Shown: piece by piece, positions 15,227 through 26,591 of the stretch
Position numbering within the stretch: position 1 is the first letter of the stretch
Layout: every line of letters begins with the position of its first letter
Source: Pleurotus djamor
Lineage: Eukaryota; Basidiomycota; Agaricomycetes; Agaricales; Pleurotaceae
Reading direction: 5' to 3'
DNA length: 64,000 bases
Assembly: GCA_029747585.1 (NCBI GenBank)
Contig: JAPEVF010000041.1
Coordinates: forward strand, 95,041 to 159,040
The notes under the pieces: generated by a model
Database searches by the model: none
What the model was told of the DNA's origin: nothing
Seen by the model: only the letters and a program-made list of their open reading frames with translations
Translations under genes and position numbers: made by a program

Positions 15227-15234
15227 TTTTATAC
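15227..15234 (-). promoter_or_regulatory. Probable TATA box of the Mn peroxidase gene
   Basis: The minus strand reads TATAAAAG about 65 bp before the peroxidase start codon, the usual distance for a strongly expressed fungal gene. No convincing metal-response element was picked out by eye. Confidence 0.6.
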
Positions 15235-16316
15235 CGAAGCAGACGTATCGCGTTTTCAGATAAATATGATCTTAGAGGTGAGACTCTCCCCACGAATGGC
15301 AGCCTTCGCATTACCGTTACCATTAGATTGGAACGACGCTCCCGCGAGTTCGACAGGAATGCATTGGCGGCTATTGGCGGTGAGAACGACGACGTCGTTG
15401 AACGTAGGTATGGGACGTAGTCCAACAGAGAGGGAGAGCCAGTAGAACGGGAACCCATCTGTTCGTTCAACATTATTCAGGCAAATGCATGTCCGCGGAA
15501 GGGACTGTGAGACGAAGTGTCGACCGGACACCAGTACCAACAACCGGCTAATCTGAAAATTAACATAGATCAGTCCAAACCGTGCGAATGTGAGTCACGG
15601 ACACCGCGAGGTAACAATGGATAGGGCCTGTCGGGTATGAGAGCTGTGTCAAATAGACATCGATTAGGCTGATTAGGCATCCCTAGAATCTCATCAACGA
15701 GCCTTTTTCACGACGGCGCTCATCGCTTCCCAAGTTTGGACGCAAAACATGGAAGAGAGCCATGCGTATCACGTCAAAAAGAATATCAAGGAGACACACC
15801 TCAACTCTGTGGCTCCTGTAATTATTTCCACTTCAAGGTATATGGTTCACTCGGAAGAATGGACTTGCAATGCCGTGCACTCGGTAACGCATCTCGGTAA
15901 TGTCGCGCCAAATAAGACATATATGAAGTGTAGTCTCAAGAGTCAAGGGGGAATAGTTCGAGGTTCATACTACCAAATCGTCGTCGTTTTGGGGCGGTTA
16001 TTTGAGGAAGTCTGAGGAGGTCAATCTTGAACCACTGAGACGGTTGTTTACCTCTAGGTTGGGGACAAAGCCCCACTGGTAAGCCTCTCAGCACGGAGGA
16101 TTTAGACGAAACAATGGAGGTGGGTACAGCGTTTGAAGATGCCACAGTTCCCTCGGGACTGGTTGAAGTTGGAACCTAGGAATTTGAAAGGCGCGCGCTT
16201 GGACTCTGGAGAGGCCATCACGTGCACCCCCTTGGCAGACACGGTGACACAACCTCTCTTGAGCGTGTAACTTGGACTTGTACCACAACCATCCCTGTGG
16301 CGGACTCGATCGCACC
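15235..16316. other. Divergent intergenic region, peroxidase and J-protein
   Basis: About 1.1 kb between two genes that read away from each other. It must hold the upstream control region of the Mn peroxidase on one side and the J-domain gene promoter on the other. Small open frames on either strand carry no recognisable domain. I see no RNA gene. Confidence 0.5.
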
Positions 16317-17814
16317 ATGGTCTCCGGGCTCACGAATGTCGTATTCAACCTTGTTGGCTGGTCAATCATCCCAGACTTTGCTACGAAACAGGCGCTTCGT
16401 TTCCTCAACACCTTCCTCGCCACCTACTTCAATATACCCGTGCCGCCGCCTGGATCGCCGTCATATGTCAAGCGTTATCGCCTGACTCTATCTTTTGCCA
16501 TCTTTTCATATCTCTGCTACTCCCTGTACCAAGGTTCGCGGTCTATCGAGCCCAACTTTTACGAGGTCCTGGGCGTCCCCGTCGACGTGGATGAGGCAGG
16601 GTTGAAGGCTGCTTTCAAAGGGTTTGCTCGAAAATATCACCCTGACAGGCCTGGCGTTGGGATTGCTGGCGCTGAGCTGTTTATGAAGACTCGGAAAATG
16701 TACGAGTCCTTGAAGGATCCCGTTGCACGGTTTGCCTACGATCGGTGAGCCCTAACGGTTCGATGTGTTCAAATTTTTACTGATCACTTTTCAGCTTTGG
16801 ACCAGATGCGCTGGATTGGGAAGGGCTCGCAACTGAACGAGAGTATCTTCGGAGGGGAATGATATCCAACTCGATGTATCACATCGTTTCCTTCGTCTTT
16901 CTCCAATTTTGGTCGGCATTTGGTGAACCTAGTCCAGTGGCATTCGTATGTCCCTCGATATCCCCATGAGCTCGCTTGTATAACTCATTTTTGCCTGAAA
17001 CAGTGGCGATATATCCTTTACGCGNTTTCTTTTTGTATACGAATTCGCACTTCTCATCTCGCCACCACCCTCCTTGACTTCCTTCGCTTCTGCGGCCGCA
17101 AATAACACTGCATCCGCAATCTTCTCCTCAACTTTCCAGGACCCCACATCTTTCTCAACCCATCGTACACTCCTCCATATCATATTCCCCCAACGCGTGG
17201 AGTACCAGCACATCATCTTCCTTCATCATCTTTTTGTCTTCCTTTCTGTTGCTTTGAGCCGTGTCGCCCCTCAACTCTTCCCGGGTGACCCTCCTGCAAG
17301 CGTTGCGAAGCTCCTTGTAGATCGGGTCACTGATGTCGCCACTGCAGCCGACCGAGAAACCGGAATTATGCTACATACGGTTTTACATTCCGTTCACCCC
17401 ATCCAGCAGCAACCAAGTGGTGTACCCCGACCGACTTTCAACAAGATGCAGCCAAAAACTAATCTGGATCCTGGCATCATGAAGACATTAACCTCAGAGA
17501 TGAGGGATATGATTATCGAAGCGAATTTGAGAAAGGACACCGACCCTATTGCTAGGGCTTGGAAGGACGCAATCGTGCGGGGTAGGGCTTTGTCGTTGAA
17601 GCACCCCAAGTTTGCTGCCCGGCATATGATGTCGAAGTTAGAGGGCAAGACGCCGGAAGACATGGATGGTGAAGGAGGGGAAGAGGTGACTGGAGAAGGA
17701 ATATTGCCCTCGCCTCGACCATCGCCGCCTCCTCGACACGGGCAAGCATCACCGCAACGACCTACAACCCAGAGGACATCTAGTCACGTCCGCGCGAGGA
17801 GCATATCGTGTTGA
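16317..17814 (+). CDS. Membrane-anchored J-domain co-chaperone
   Basis: Predicted Hsp70 co-chaperone bound to a membrane, probably the ER. Exons are 16317-16744, 16795-16945 and 17004-17814; the total is 462 residues if the N at 17025 is skipped. An N-terminal hydrophobic segment (around SFAIFSYLCYSLYQ) is followed at once by a J domain: FYEVLGV, then KYHPDRPG with the essential HPD, then KDPVARFAYDR. Further hydrophobic segments follow (FLFVYEFALLI and one near FLHHLFVFLSVAL), and the C-terminus is Pro/Arg/Ser-rich. The start at 16317 has a good context (CACCATGG); an upstream in-frame ATG at 16272 is possible. The family is clear from the J domain, but I cannot match the rest to a named ER J-protein. 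Confidence 0.85.
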
Positions 17815-19390
17815 AAATACCACTTTTATCCGGTAATTTACTCGTTGCTGTATTGTACTTACTAATTATGTCGTCCTGTGTCCGACTGGTTGTGCGGTAG
17901 ACTAAAGATACGCTCCCAGATTCTGCCAGTCAGAGGCAAAATGTGCTGCGTTTAGAACCCACTCGAACTTTCTACAAAGGGCAGTGGAGCAGGGGTCATC
18001 ACGAGTTGATGCAATCCTGGGCCGGTGCTAACGCACGCAACAACGAACATAGTAAGGAGGTCGACTGCGTGATGGAATAAGGTCTTTGTCTTCATAGGAG
18101 CTCACGGAGCGCATTGGACCTCGCCCTTTACTCGGACCACCTTGCCCACTCTACCGCCGCCATTGTGGTGCGACATTGTCCAGACTCGTGGATGAGGGGT
18201 TAACGGGTAAATATAGCAAAATCGAAACGACAAAGGCACCTGGAGCCATTCCGCCCGTGCTGTGGTTTTTACGTGCCAGTGGAATCACTATACTTCGGGG
18301 TCTCTGATAGTTTATTCCAGATAACTACCCCAAAGCGCTGCAAGTCTCAGGTTGTGTGTAAAGTCGGGCGTATGCTCAGGCTCAACATTCGCCAAGACAT
18401 GTCAGGTACGGACACTCATCCGTCGTGTGCTCGGTCGATCTACTCGAGGTTTTCCCTGATCCAAGGCTAAACTTACCATGAAGCAGTGGATACGTATCTC
18501 CCTTCTGATCGTACTGATAACGGGGGACAAGCTCGCCAAGGTCAGCTCTGATACAAAGCCTTCGTTCGAATCGTTCGCGACCGCACCTGAGTCGGCCGTT
18601 CTCTCATACACTTGCGGCTCAAAGGAAGCATCTAAAAGGCTTGGCCAAATTGACTACCGTGGTCAAACCGTGGTTGAGTGGTGGAAATTACCGTCGGATT
18701 GTCGCAAAGTGACTTGGCGTCGATGGGATGGATTCCCAGTGCCAAGACAGGTCGGTGTCCAGCTTCCACTCTAGCGCCGCAGGACGAGTATTTTCCATTA
18801 GATGTGGTTCTATTTTTGGCACATCTACCGCTAGGATCCACTTTGGGTTTGGGATCTTGACCCTGGAAAGCTGACCCCTTGTACCCTGTTTTCGACGGTT
18901 AGATCAAAATATGCCTGACGGCGTAGACGGATGTATTCGAATCAAGCGACCTCGCGAGCTGAAGCTTCAAGGACGATCCATTCGGGACATCGCTTCGACG
19001 CAGGTATCATCGTTAAGCTCGGTTGTTCTTTGTAACTATCACACAATCGAACACGTTACCACCAATGTCAGACGTTTCGCGAAAATTTCCTTGGAATCAG
19101 CCAATGGCTTCCCATCCATGTACGGGCTCCGCTTCATGGGATAGAGGCCGCAAACTTCGGCTTGGCACTGTCAATCCGCCAATGCCAGAAATTCTAAGCT
19201 CGGCCATGCTTCGCAGATACCCAATCGAAAGCACAAGTAGCCGTAGAAACAATTTCCCTAATTTAAACTGAAGGAATCATTGGAAGCATATTTAAACCAG
19301 AGGACAAAGCCCAGTGGTTCTCATCATCCCCTCTCCGCTCTTCTGCATTCACATACATCTCCTTCTCTTCTCTAGAAACCACCGTTAACG
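17815..19390. other. Intergenic, with TATA-like box for the next gene
   Basis: About 1.6 kb without a recognisable gene; the open frame at 18478-18774 has no family features. A TATTTAAA sequence at 19289-19296 lies about 95 bp before the start of the next gene and is followed by a pyrimidine-rich leader, the usual look of a highly expressed basidiomycete promoter. Confidence 0.5.
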
Positions 19391-20642
19391 ATGCCTGCCC
19401 CCAACTACTTCACTACCACCGAGGCTGCTCCCTCCCCCGCTCCCGTTGAGGCTCCCGCTGCCTCATCTGAGCCAGGCGTCTACTACAATGCTCGTCTTGA
19501 CCCCAAGAACTACCTTGAGGGTCCTCTCTCAGACAACCCCGCCACCCGCCTCCGCCAAATGCTCGCACGACCTGGTATCGTTGTAAGTATCAATCGAGAT
19601 GGATATGAAATCATTTGAGCTTGAACAATAAATAGGTCGCACCTGGTATCTGTGATGGTATCAGCGCACGCTGTGCCCTCGAAGCTGGTTTCGAATGCTT
19701 GTACCAGTCTGGAGCCGCCACCACGGCCTCCCGTCTCGGTCAGCCTGATCTTGCCATTGCTACCCTGAACGATTTCGTCGGTGTACGTGACATGTCCAAA
19801 CGGTTCAAAATAACAATAACTCACCTCAAATGATTTTAGTCTGCTCAAATGGTCTGCAGCTTGGACCCCACCGTCCCAGTCATCGCTGATGCCGATACTG
19901 GCTTCGGTGGCCCAGCCATGGTCGCTCGCACTGTCACTCAATACGCGAAATCCGGTGTTGCCGGGCTTCACATTGAGGACCAAGTCCAGACCAAGCGATG
20001 TGGACATCTTCTCGGCAAGCAAGTCGTCTCTCGCGAAGAGTTCCTTACGCGCATCCGTGCCGCAGTGATCGCCCGTGACGCCATTCCCGGCGGATCTGAC
20101 TTCGTAAGCCATTACATACCATCTCGACAAAACATTATCACTTACCGTACTGAAGGTCATCATTGGACGAACTGACTCAGCCCAAGTTCTCGGAATGGAG
20201 GAAGCTGTCGAGCGTTTGAAGCTCGCTGCCGCTGCTGGTGCTGATGTTTGCTTCATTGAGGGCGTCAAGTCCAAGGAGCTCCTCGAGACCACCGTCGCCG
20301 CCCTTGCACCCAAGCCCGTCCTTGTTAACGTCATCTCTGGTGGACTCACTCCCCCTTTCACCTACCGAGAAGCCGAAGAGATGGGTGCTAAAATCATCAG
20401 TAAGTGCTCAGCATCTTGACATCGGTCATTGATTCTAATCATATCATCTAGTCTTTTCGCTTGTCTCTTGTGTTGCCATGGTGCACGCTTGCCGCGCTGC
20501 TATGCAGTCACTCAAAAAGACCGGAACCGACTTCGTCTCTGCACAAGGAATGGATCCCAAGGCCTTCTTCAAGGTCATGGGTCTGGACCCGGTCATCGAG
20601 CTCGATGCGAAGGCAGGAGGAACAGCGTTCGCACAGGTCTAG
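19391..20642 (+). CDS. Isocitrate lyase/PEP mutase superfamily enzyme, copy A
   Basis: Member of the (beta/alpha)8 PEP-mutase/isocitrate-lyase superfamily, which cleaves or hydrolyses C-C bonds in 2-oxo or 2-hydroxy dicarboxylates. Exons are 19391-19582, 19636-19782, 19840-20103, 20156-20399 and 20452-20642, giving 345 residues. Visible motifs are the metal-binding DADTGFGGP, HIEDQ, and the lyase-type KRCGH loop with its catalytic Cys, then GRTDS. The Cys argues against a true PEP mutase and for a lyase or hydrolase such as oxaloacetate hydrolase or 2,3-dimethylmalate lyase. I cannot choose between them from sequence alone. The N-terminus (PNYFTTTEAAPS..) is low-complexity and the C-terminus lacks a peroxisomal signal. 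It converges on the flavocytochrome gene at 20836. The third intron appears to use an AAG acceptor. A close paralogue lies at 23611-25024. Confidence 0.88.
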
Positions 20643-20835
20643 ATTTTTATACCCCTGGTCATCTTGAGGATCCCGTAGAGCATTCATAATTCCTGATACA
20701 TACCACTGTACTTACACATCCAAAATCAGCACTTCTATCTATAGAGTTGAACCCACCCTGAGATCTTGATGCCGCTCGTCGTATCGGGCAAGAACATTTC
20801 TATATCTGACCGAGTTCGGTGAAAACACGCCGTTC

Positions 20836-23229
20836 CTACATCCTTGACTTGAGAGCCTTCAACTGCGCTGTTTGCAGAGTTTCGTCTGTTTTTGGAATTT
20901 ATTAATTAGGCCATGCGGGAGTCAAAATCGATTCGGTGGACATACAGTTGTTCATGAAAAGCCTGTCTTCGGGAACCGCGACAAGGTGGTTACTAAGATT
21001 GGATGCGTCAACCATGGAAGGGACAACGTCTTTCAAGGTAGGTGCGCCAAGTAACCGTAGATTCATCTCGAATTCATCCTGGTATAGCGGTGAGAGAGTT
21101 GATATGATCAGATAAGTCAGAACATACATGAAGAATTTGGAGTGCCTTGTCCACGCCATCGACGCCATAAGAAGAGAAGGCATAGAGGAAGGGACGACCG
21201 ATGCCGACTAGTCGAGAGACAGTGAGCATGAGGGTTGTCTCATCGAAGTCAACAACCACACTGACCTGCCGTGGCACCAAGGGCAACTGCCTTCAAGACA
21301 TCGGTGGCTCGTCGTACACCACCATCAACGAACAGCTGGAACTTTTCATTTGGGAAAGTCAATCCACGCTCTTCCTTCAAGTGCTTGGTGACTTCTGCCA
21401 GGACTTCAATGCCAGACCGAGCGAAATCGATTTGCCTTCCACCGTGATTGGAGAGCACGACTCCTGCGAGGCCTTGGTCGTAGGCTTCGAGAGCGTCCTA
21501 TGAATGACGGACCAAGAAGAGATGCAGATCGGCAACGTCAAAACAAGAACGTACCTCCCAGCATTGCACGCCTTTGAGAATAAGGGGCATGTTTGTTATG
21601 CTTTTAAACCACTTCATATCTGCCCAGTTCAATCCGGGGTCAATGAAGGACTGTGGTAGCTCGATGAATGGTCATCATGATATGAGCGAGGGGTGGATTT
21701 ACGCTTATGGCTCTAGCGGCACCTTGGGACCTATCAACGCCTTCTGACCCAGTTTCTGACACAACTGAGGGGTCTTCGTCTTCGAATTTCATGCGCATGT
21801 CCTATCAATATTGCCAATCAGTATTATGAACTGAGGATTAAACAAGGTCAATAGATAGCTACCTTTTCTCTTCGTCCTAACTGGGGAGCATCGACGGTAA
21901 TGAACAGTCCTTTGATACCCCGTTCCTCAGCATGTTGGACTATCCGTTTCGTTATGGCACGGTCCTTGTTAACGTAACTGAGATATTCAAGTTAGGTATG
22001 TAGCCTCGGTATTGAATAGAGGAACGCACAGTTGAAGGAATTGTACTTGATTTGGTTGCGCTGCGTCTATTATTTCATCAAAAGAACATGACGCAAGGGT
22101 TGGAATCTAGTTGCAAGCGTCAGCAATTTCCAATACAAATGATGTTGATAGGCTGCGTACCATCTGGATGACGTTATGTTTAGCAGCCGCTCTGGTGAGG
22201 TTGAGTTCACCATCCGGATGTCCGAGTTTTCCGAGAGCCGTGGCTGTCTAGAAGCAGGTCGTTATTCAATGAATTAAAGAGACAGAATGGTAAATTCGTG
22301 GCTTACAATGTAAACAGGCATACTTGTCTTATGGCCCAATATCCGTGTTGACCAGTCGACCTTGGTGACATCACGCAGTATGCGAGGACGGAACCATATT
22401 CTACCGAGATCTTCAGCCAATAGGAAATTTGCAGTATGTCATTCCTACCGGTGATAAGCAGCATGGTTTTCGCGCAATGTGATTTCATCGTCAGCGGCCG
22501 ACGAATAGTATGCCCATGCTTTCTCGGTCATGACTTGTCGAGCAATGGACTACAAAGACGTAAACAAGGGAAGTGAGGTTGATCGTGTGATGGGACCCAC
22601 CTCAAAGTCGTGGAGATTCAGCACTTCGCTTAGCGGTGGTCGTGCCGCAACGCGTTCTTGACGAGCTTTCTCCTGGTCCGTTACGGTCACCTCAACTTTC
22701 TCCACAGTCCCCAAATCCACAGGACCGAGACTATCAGAGAGAGCTTTCAGACTTCATCACGTCGTGTACGTAGGAATGACTGACTGTTTCTCGGGAGGAA
22801 GGTTTGTCGTAATAGCATCGGGGGGATGTATTGGTTCATATTCTTGGCTTCAAGTAAGATGCATGTTTTAAGAACGAACGAGTGTGTATGAGACGAATAG
22901 ACGTACGTTGCATCCTTCCCAGCATATTTCAGTATAATCTTGCTTCCTCCTAGATAGCTATTCAGCTCAATGCTACGCGAAGCCACCGCGTCTCCTACCT
23001 GGATGGTCTGCAACGCATTACTTAGTAATGAACAACTAGGCTATCATGCACCCTACGATACATACCATCAAGGAATTCCGTCACGTCGTACACCTTGCCT
23101 AATGCAAACCAGGATCATGAACTGGTGTTTCGTATTTGAAGTGCTTCGCGTACCATGTACAATAATCCAGCAGCTTGCTCGCGAATTGTGTTTCGCAACT
23201 TCTTTGCCAGATATCGGTGTAGTAGCCAT
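20836..23229 (-). CDS. Flavocytochrome b2-type hydroxyacid dehydrogenase, copy A
   Basis: FMN enzyme with an N-terminal cytochrome b5 domain, oxidising a 2-hydroxyacid (lactate,glycolate or glyoxylate hydrate are candidates). Seventeen exons from 23229 to 20836 assemble to 505 residues in one closed frame. The b5 domain shows SCWIIVHG, DHPGGSKI (first heme His) and EPIH (second). The flavin domain shows AWAYYSS, TVDAP, LILKG, SNHGGRQ (catalytic His/Arg) and DGGVRRATD. The HPG codons sit on a 9-bp exon (plus-strand position about 22990-23000). There is no mitochondrial presequence, unlike yeast CYB2. The last exon (20885-20836), joined across a 60-bp intron with a CTAAT branch site, ends in SRM, a peroxisomal PTS1-type tripeptide. 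Substrate is not decidable from sequence. Confidence 0.9.
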
Positions 23230-23610
23230 TAGTTTTGAAAGCCCACAGAGGTTCAAAGGAAGTCGTGACGTTCAAAGATAAGAAATAGAAGTGACGTGGA
23301 GAGGAAGAGGGATACCGAGGTCCAGAGGAATCCCACCAGGCGTGTGAGTGAGCGTAAGAGGTGGAGCCTTAGGCGTAGGCGCGGTTGAGCGTTTCCGTTT
23401 TGAGGCGGGAGGCCGCGGCCCGATCTATATTCAGCACAAATAGGGGTCAGGGAGTGAAAGGATCCAAGAATTGATTGCATTAAATTGACCGTGTCATAGA
23501 GATACATAGAGGTTTCAATAAGAGAGAACAGCAGCTTATATACATACAAGTAGGCAAGAAAGACCCGGAAGTAAGAAAAACACCAAAAAAAAGGATGGGC
23601 ACTAAACTAC
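23230..23610. other. Intergenic between dehydrogenase A and lyase B
   Basis: About 380 bp between two genes that both read leftward. It carries the promoter of the copy A dehydrogenase and the 3' end of the copy B lyase-family gene. The short frame at 23253-23549 has no recognisable content. Confidence 0.5.
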
Positions 23611-25024
23611 TCAGACAACAGAAAACGCTGAGCCACCAGCGCGAGCATCCAGCTCTATTACATCGTCAAGGCCTGCGTAAGTTGATTAGTGGTTGTGGAG
23701 ATAGGGAAGAGGATGGTAGACCTACCCATGACCTTGAAGAATGCCTTGGGATCCATGCCTTGTGCAGATGAAAAATCGGTACCAGTCTTTTTGAGGGCGA
23801 GCATAGCAGCACGACAAGCATGTACCATCGCGACGCAGGAAACAAGTGAAAATACTGTCATCTCAAGATCAGTATGATTCTCGTACAAGGTCAGAAGAAC
23901 AAGAACTCACTGATAATCTTGGCACCAGACTTCTCAGCTTCTTGAGATGTGAAGGAGGGAGTAAGTCCGCCAGATATGACGTTGACTAGGACGGGTGTAG
24001 GTGCGAGGGCTTGAACAGTGGACTCGAGGAGCTCCTTCGACTTGACTCCTTCGATGAAGCAGACGTCTGCGCCAGCCTCTGCCGCGAGTTTCAACCGGGT
24101 AACGGCTTCCTCCATGCCAAGCACTTGAGCAGAATCAGTGCGACCGATGATAACCTACGCATAAGCAATGAATCGGAGGCTGTACAAGTGAAAACGAGGC
24201 AGAGAACTTACGAAGTCGGATCCTCCAGGGATAGCGTCCCTGGCCATCACTGCAGCGCGGATGCGAGTCAAGAACTCTTCTCGTGAGACGACTTGCTTGC
24301 CCATTAGATGACCGCAGCGCTTCGTTTGTACTTGATCTTCGATATGCAGGGCAGCGACACCGGCTCTAGCATACTGAGTCACAGTGCGAGCGACCATGGC
24401 TGGACCACCGAAGCCGGTATCTGCATCGGCAATGACAGGGCAGGTAGGGTCGAGGCTGCACACCATTTGTGCGGACTAGATTAGAAACGCGTCCGTTAGC
24501 CCTCAGTCGAGACCAGGGGAAGGGGGGGGGCCAAAAGTGGAAAACACTTACCCCGACGAAGTCGTTGAGCGTCGCAATCGCGAGATCTGGTTGACCCAAT
24601 CGAGAAGCTGTTGTAGCAGCCCCACTTTGGTACAGACACGTGAAGCCAGCTTCGAGAGCGCATCTAGCACTGATTCCGTCACAGATTCCCGGAGCAACCT
24701 GATCTCAAAGGGTCAGACTCGCAACTGAAGGGATCTTCGACGGAAGGTACTTACAACGATACCGGGTCTGGCGAGCATTTGGCGAAGACGGGTGGCAGGG
24801 TTGAACGACAGGGCTCCCTCGAGGAAGTTCTTAGGATCAAGACGAGGGTTGGAGTAGACGCTGCGACTAATATTGGCAGGAGTTTCTGAGGGACCGTCGA
24901 GGGCATCGGCGCGCATTGGCGTGTCGGGAGTAAGACATGGTTCAGTGGTGGCGAAGGAAGTCGATGTCGAGGGTGAAGAGTCGTTGTTCATGTGGGTCGC
25001 GTGGAAATAATCGAGGCCAGGCAT
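23611..25024 (-). CDS. Isocitrate lyase/PEP mutase superfamily enzyme, copy B
   Basis: Paralogue of the gene at 19391 with the same catalytic motifs (DADTGFGGP, HIEDQ, KRCGH, GRTDS) and an almost identical core. Exons are 25024-24755, 24698-24552, 24475-24212, 24154-23911, 23854-23726 and 23672-23611, giving 371 residues. Four intron positions match copy A; copy B has one more, splitting the codon after KVM near the C-terminus. The N-terminal tail before the conserved RLDPKNFLEG segment is longer and differs from copy A, while the catalytic domain is well conserved, consistent with selection on activity. No PTS1 is visible (ends SAFSVV). It diverges from the copy B dehydrogenase across a 1.6-kb shared upstream region. 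Confidence 0.88.
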
Positions 25025-26591
25025 GTTAGACGGTACGAGAGGTGAGGTAGGGGTGAAAGACGGTTTAGACGTTGTCGGCTGGGTCGGGTTGTTGAAGATA
25101 GCCAGGGAGAGTGCCCTTCTTTTAAACGTTACTCGGAATATTTTCAGGTGGATTTTTAGATCCAGGGCTTAAAGAAACTAGCAGCAGCGTTCCGGCAAGA
25201 AGTTTTTCTCTTTCAGCAAGAAGCAGAACGGGAGGTACGTCCCAAGTATCGCCAAGAAACGTTGCTCGGATTCGCTGTAGCCTCGCATCCAACAAGTGCA
25301 TAGGATTTGTGTCTTGGCAAGCGACCTTGCACCGAAGTCAAAACGAAAATAGTCGGAAGTAAGCTATATTTGGGGAGGTAGATGAAAGCCAAGAGTTGCA
25401 AACTATTGAAAATTACGAAACGCCGTCGCCCAATCCCCATATTGTTTAGATTGTCAGATTGGCGGTGTCGACGCTATCGAGTCAGATACGGAGATTGTGC
25501 CAATGCAAGGAAAGTGAAGAGCTCATTGAGGAGGCTAAGTACAACTTGGCAGATCGTCGCTGACAACAGGCAGATGGGGCTCGCGGGAAGTTCTGCTGGT
25601 GATGGAACTTGGAGGGAAGCAAGGTGGCGCCAGAGACATCGTCCGTTAGCGTCCGTTCTGCTACGAGCCATGCCAAGCTCGACTTGGCGCGACCCTGAAC
25701 GAAAGTCTAAATTCGTCACGGTCTTGCCAAGCGCTTTCGCACCTTGTCAACCTTGGACCACCATGGTCCATGTGCATCAACCTGGGGTGTACTCAGAACT
25801 TCGATGTCAATGTCCTTCGATTCTAAGCTTTTACTGAGGCTACTGCTCTGGCCAGGCTCGGATTAGCTTCAACATTGCTTGCATCACTGGGATACTTGGC
25901 TGACTACTAGGCGGGACTCATCAATGCTTCGTGACTCGCAGCTCGAGTGGCAAATACACATCAAACAAAGAGCTTGCAACCTTGCTGTTTCGGACTTAGA
26001 GTGGACTTTGTCGTCTAGTAAAGTTCGAGTCTTCTCACCAACTTTCTTCTTTCCACGAGGACGGAGTCGGCAGTGCACCTGAACTACTACCACAATTTTG
26101 GTGATTGTGCCAATAATGCAAATGATTACCTGGAGCTTGGATGTACTACTGGTTGTATATTCCAGGCGGCCTGTAAAACGTGCAGGGATCCAATATTTTT
26201 ACCCGTCGGAGGAATCCACCACGGATGAATCTATCATTCATATTCCCAAATCATTCACGCTCGGGAAATTCCAATGATGTGACGCTATCCTCGGCCCTCC
26301 TACGCACCACCGTCTCGTACATACCTCTCAATCTCCGAACCATCTTTACCGTCTTCTGGCCAAGCACAAGGCTAACACCATGGTGAACCTTGGACTTCTG
26401 CGGGCCTATGGGATTCCTTGCGTTTGACAGACGCGGAGAGTACACAACCAACTATTCAATGATGAGAACGCCTGAAAGTGACGGAGACCCTCATTCCGAC
26501 TAAGCGCATCGAATTTAAGTCAAGCCTACCTGAAGGATTGCTCGTTAGCCGCCCCCACACCCCGCACTCAGTACCCCACCGCGTACCCACT
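25025..26591. other. Divergent promoter region, lyase B and dehydrogenase B
   Basis: About 1.6 kb between two divergent genes, so a candidate bidirectional control region. A TTTAAAAG stretch on the minus strand near 25117-25124 is a possible TATA-like element for the lyase gene. Open frames in the middle have no recognisable protein content. Confidence 0.45.

Noticed and set aside
18478..18774. 98-residue open frame with a hydrophobic start
   Set aside because: No family features, no splice partner and no supporting promoter; the gap it lies in contains similar chance frames on both strands.
19391..25024. Naming the lyase-family genes oxaloacetate hydrolase outright
   Set aside because: The superfamily is clear, but the residue that separates hydrolase from lyase members could not be aligned with certainty by eye.
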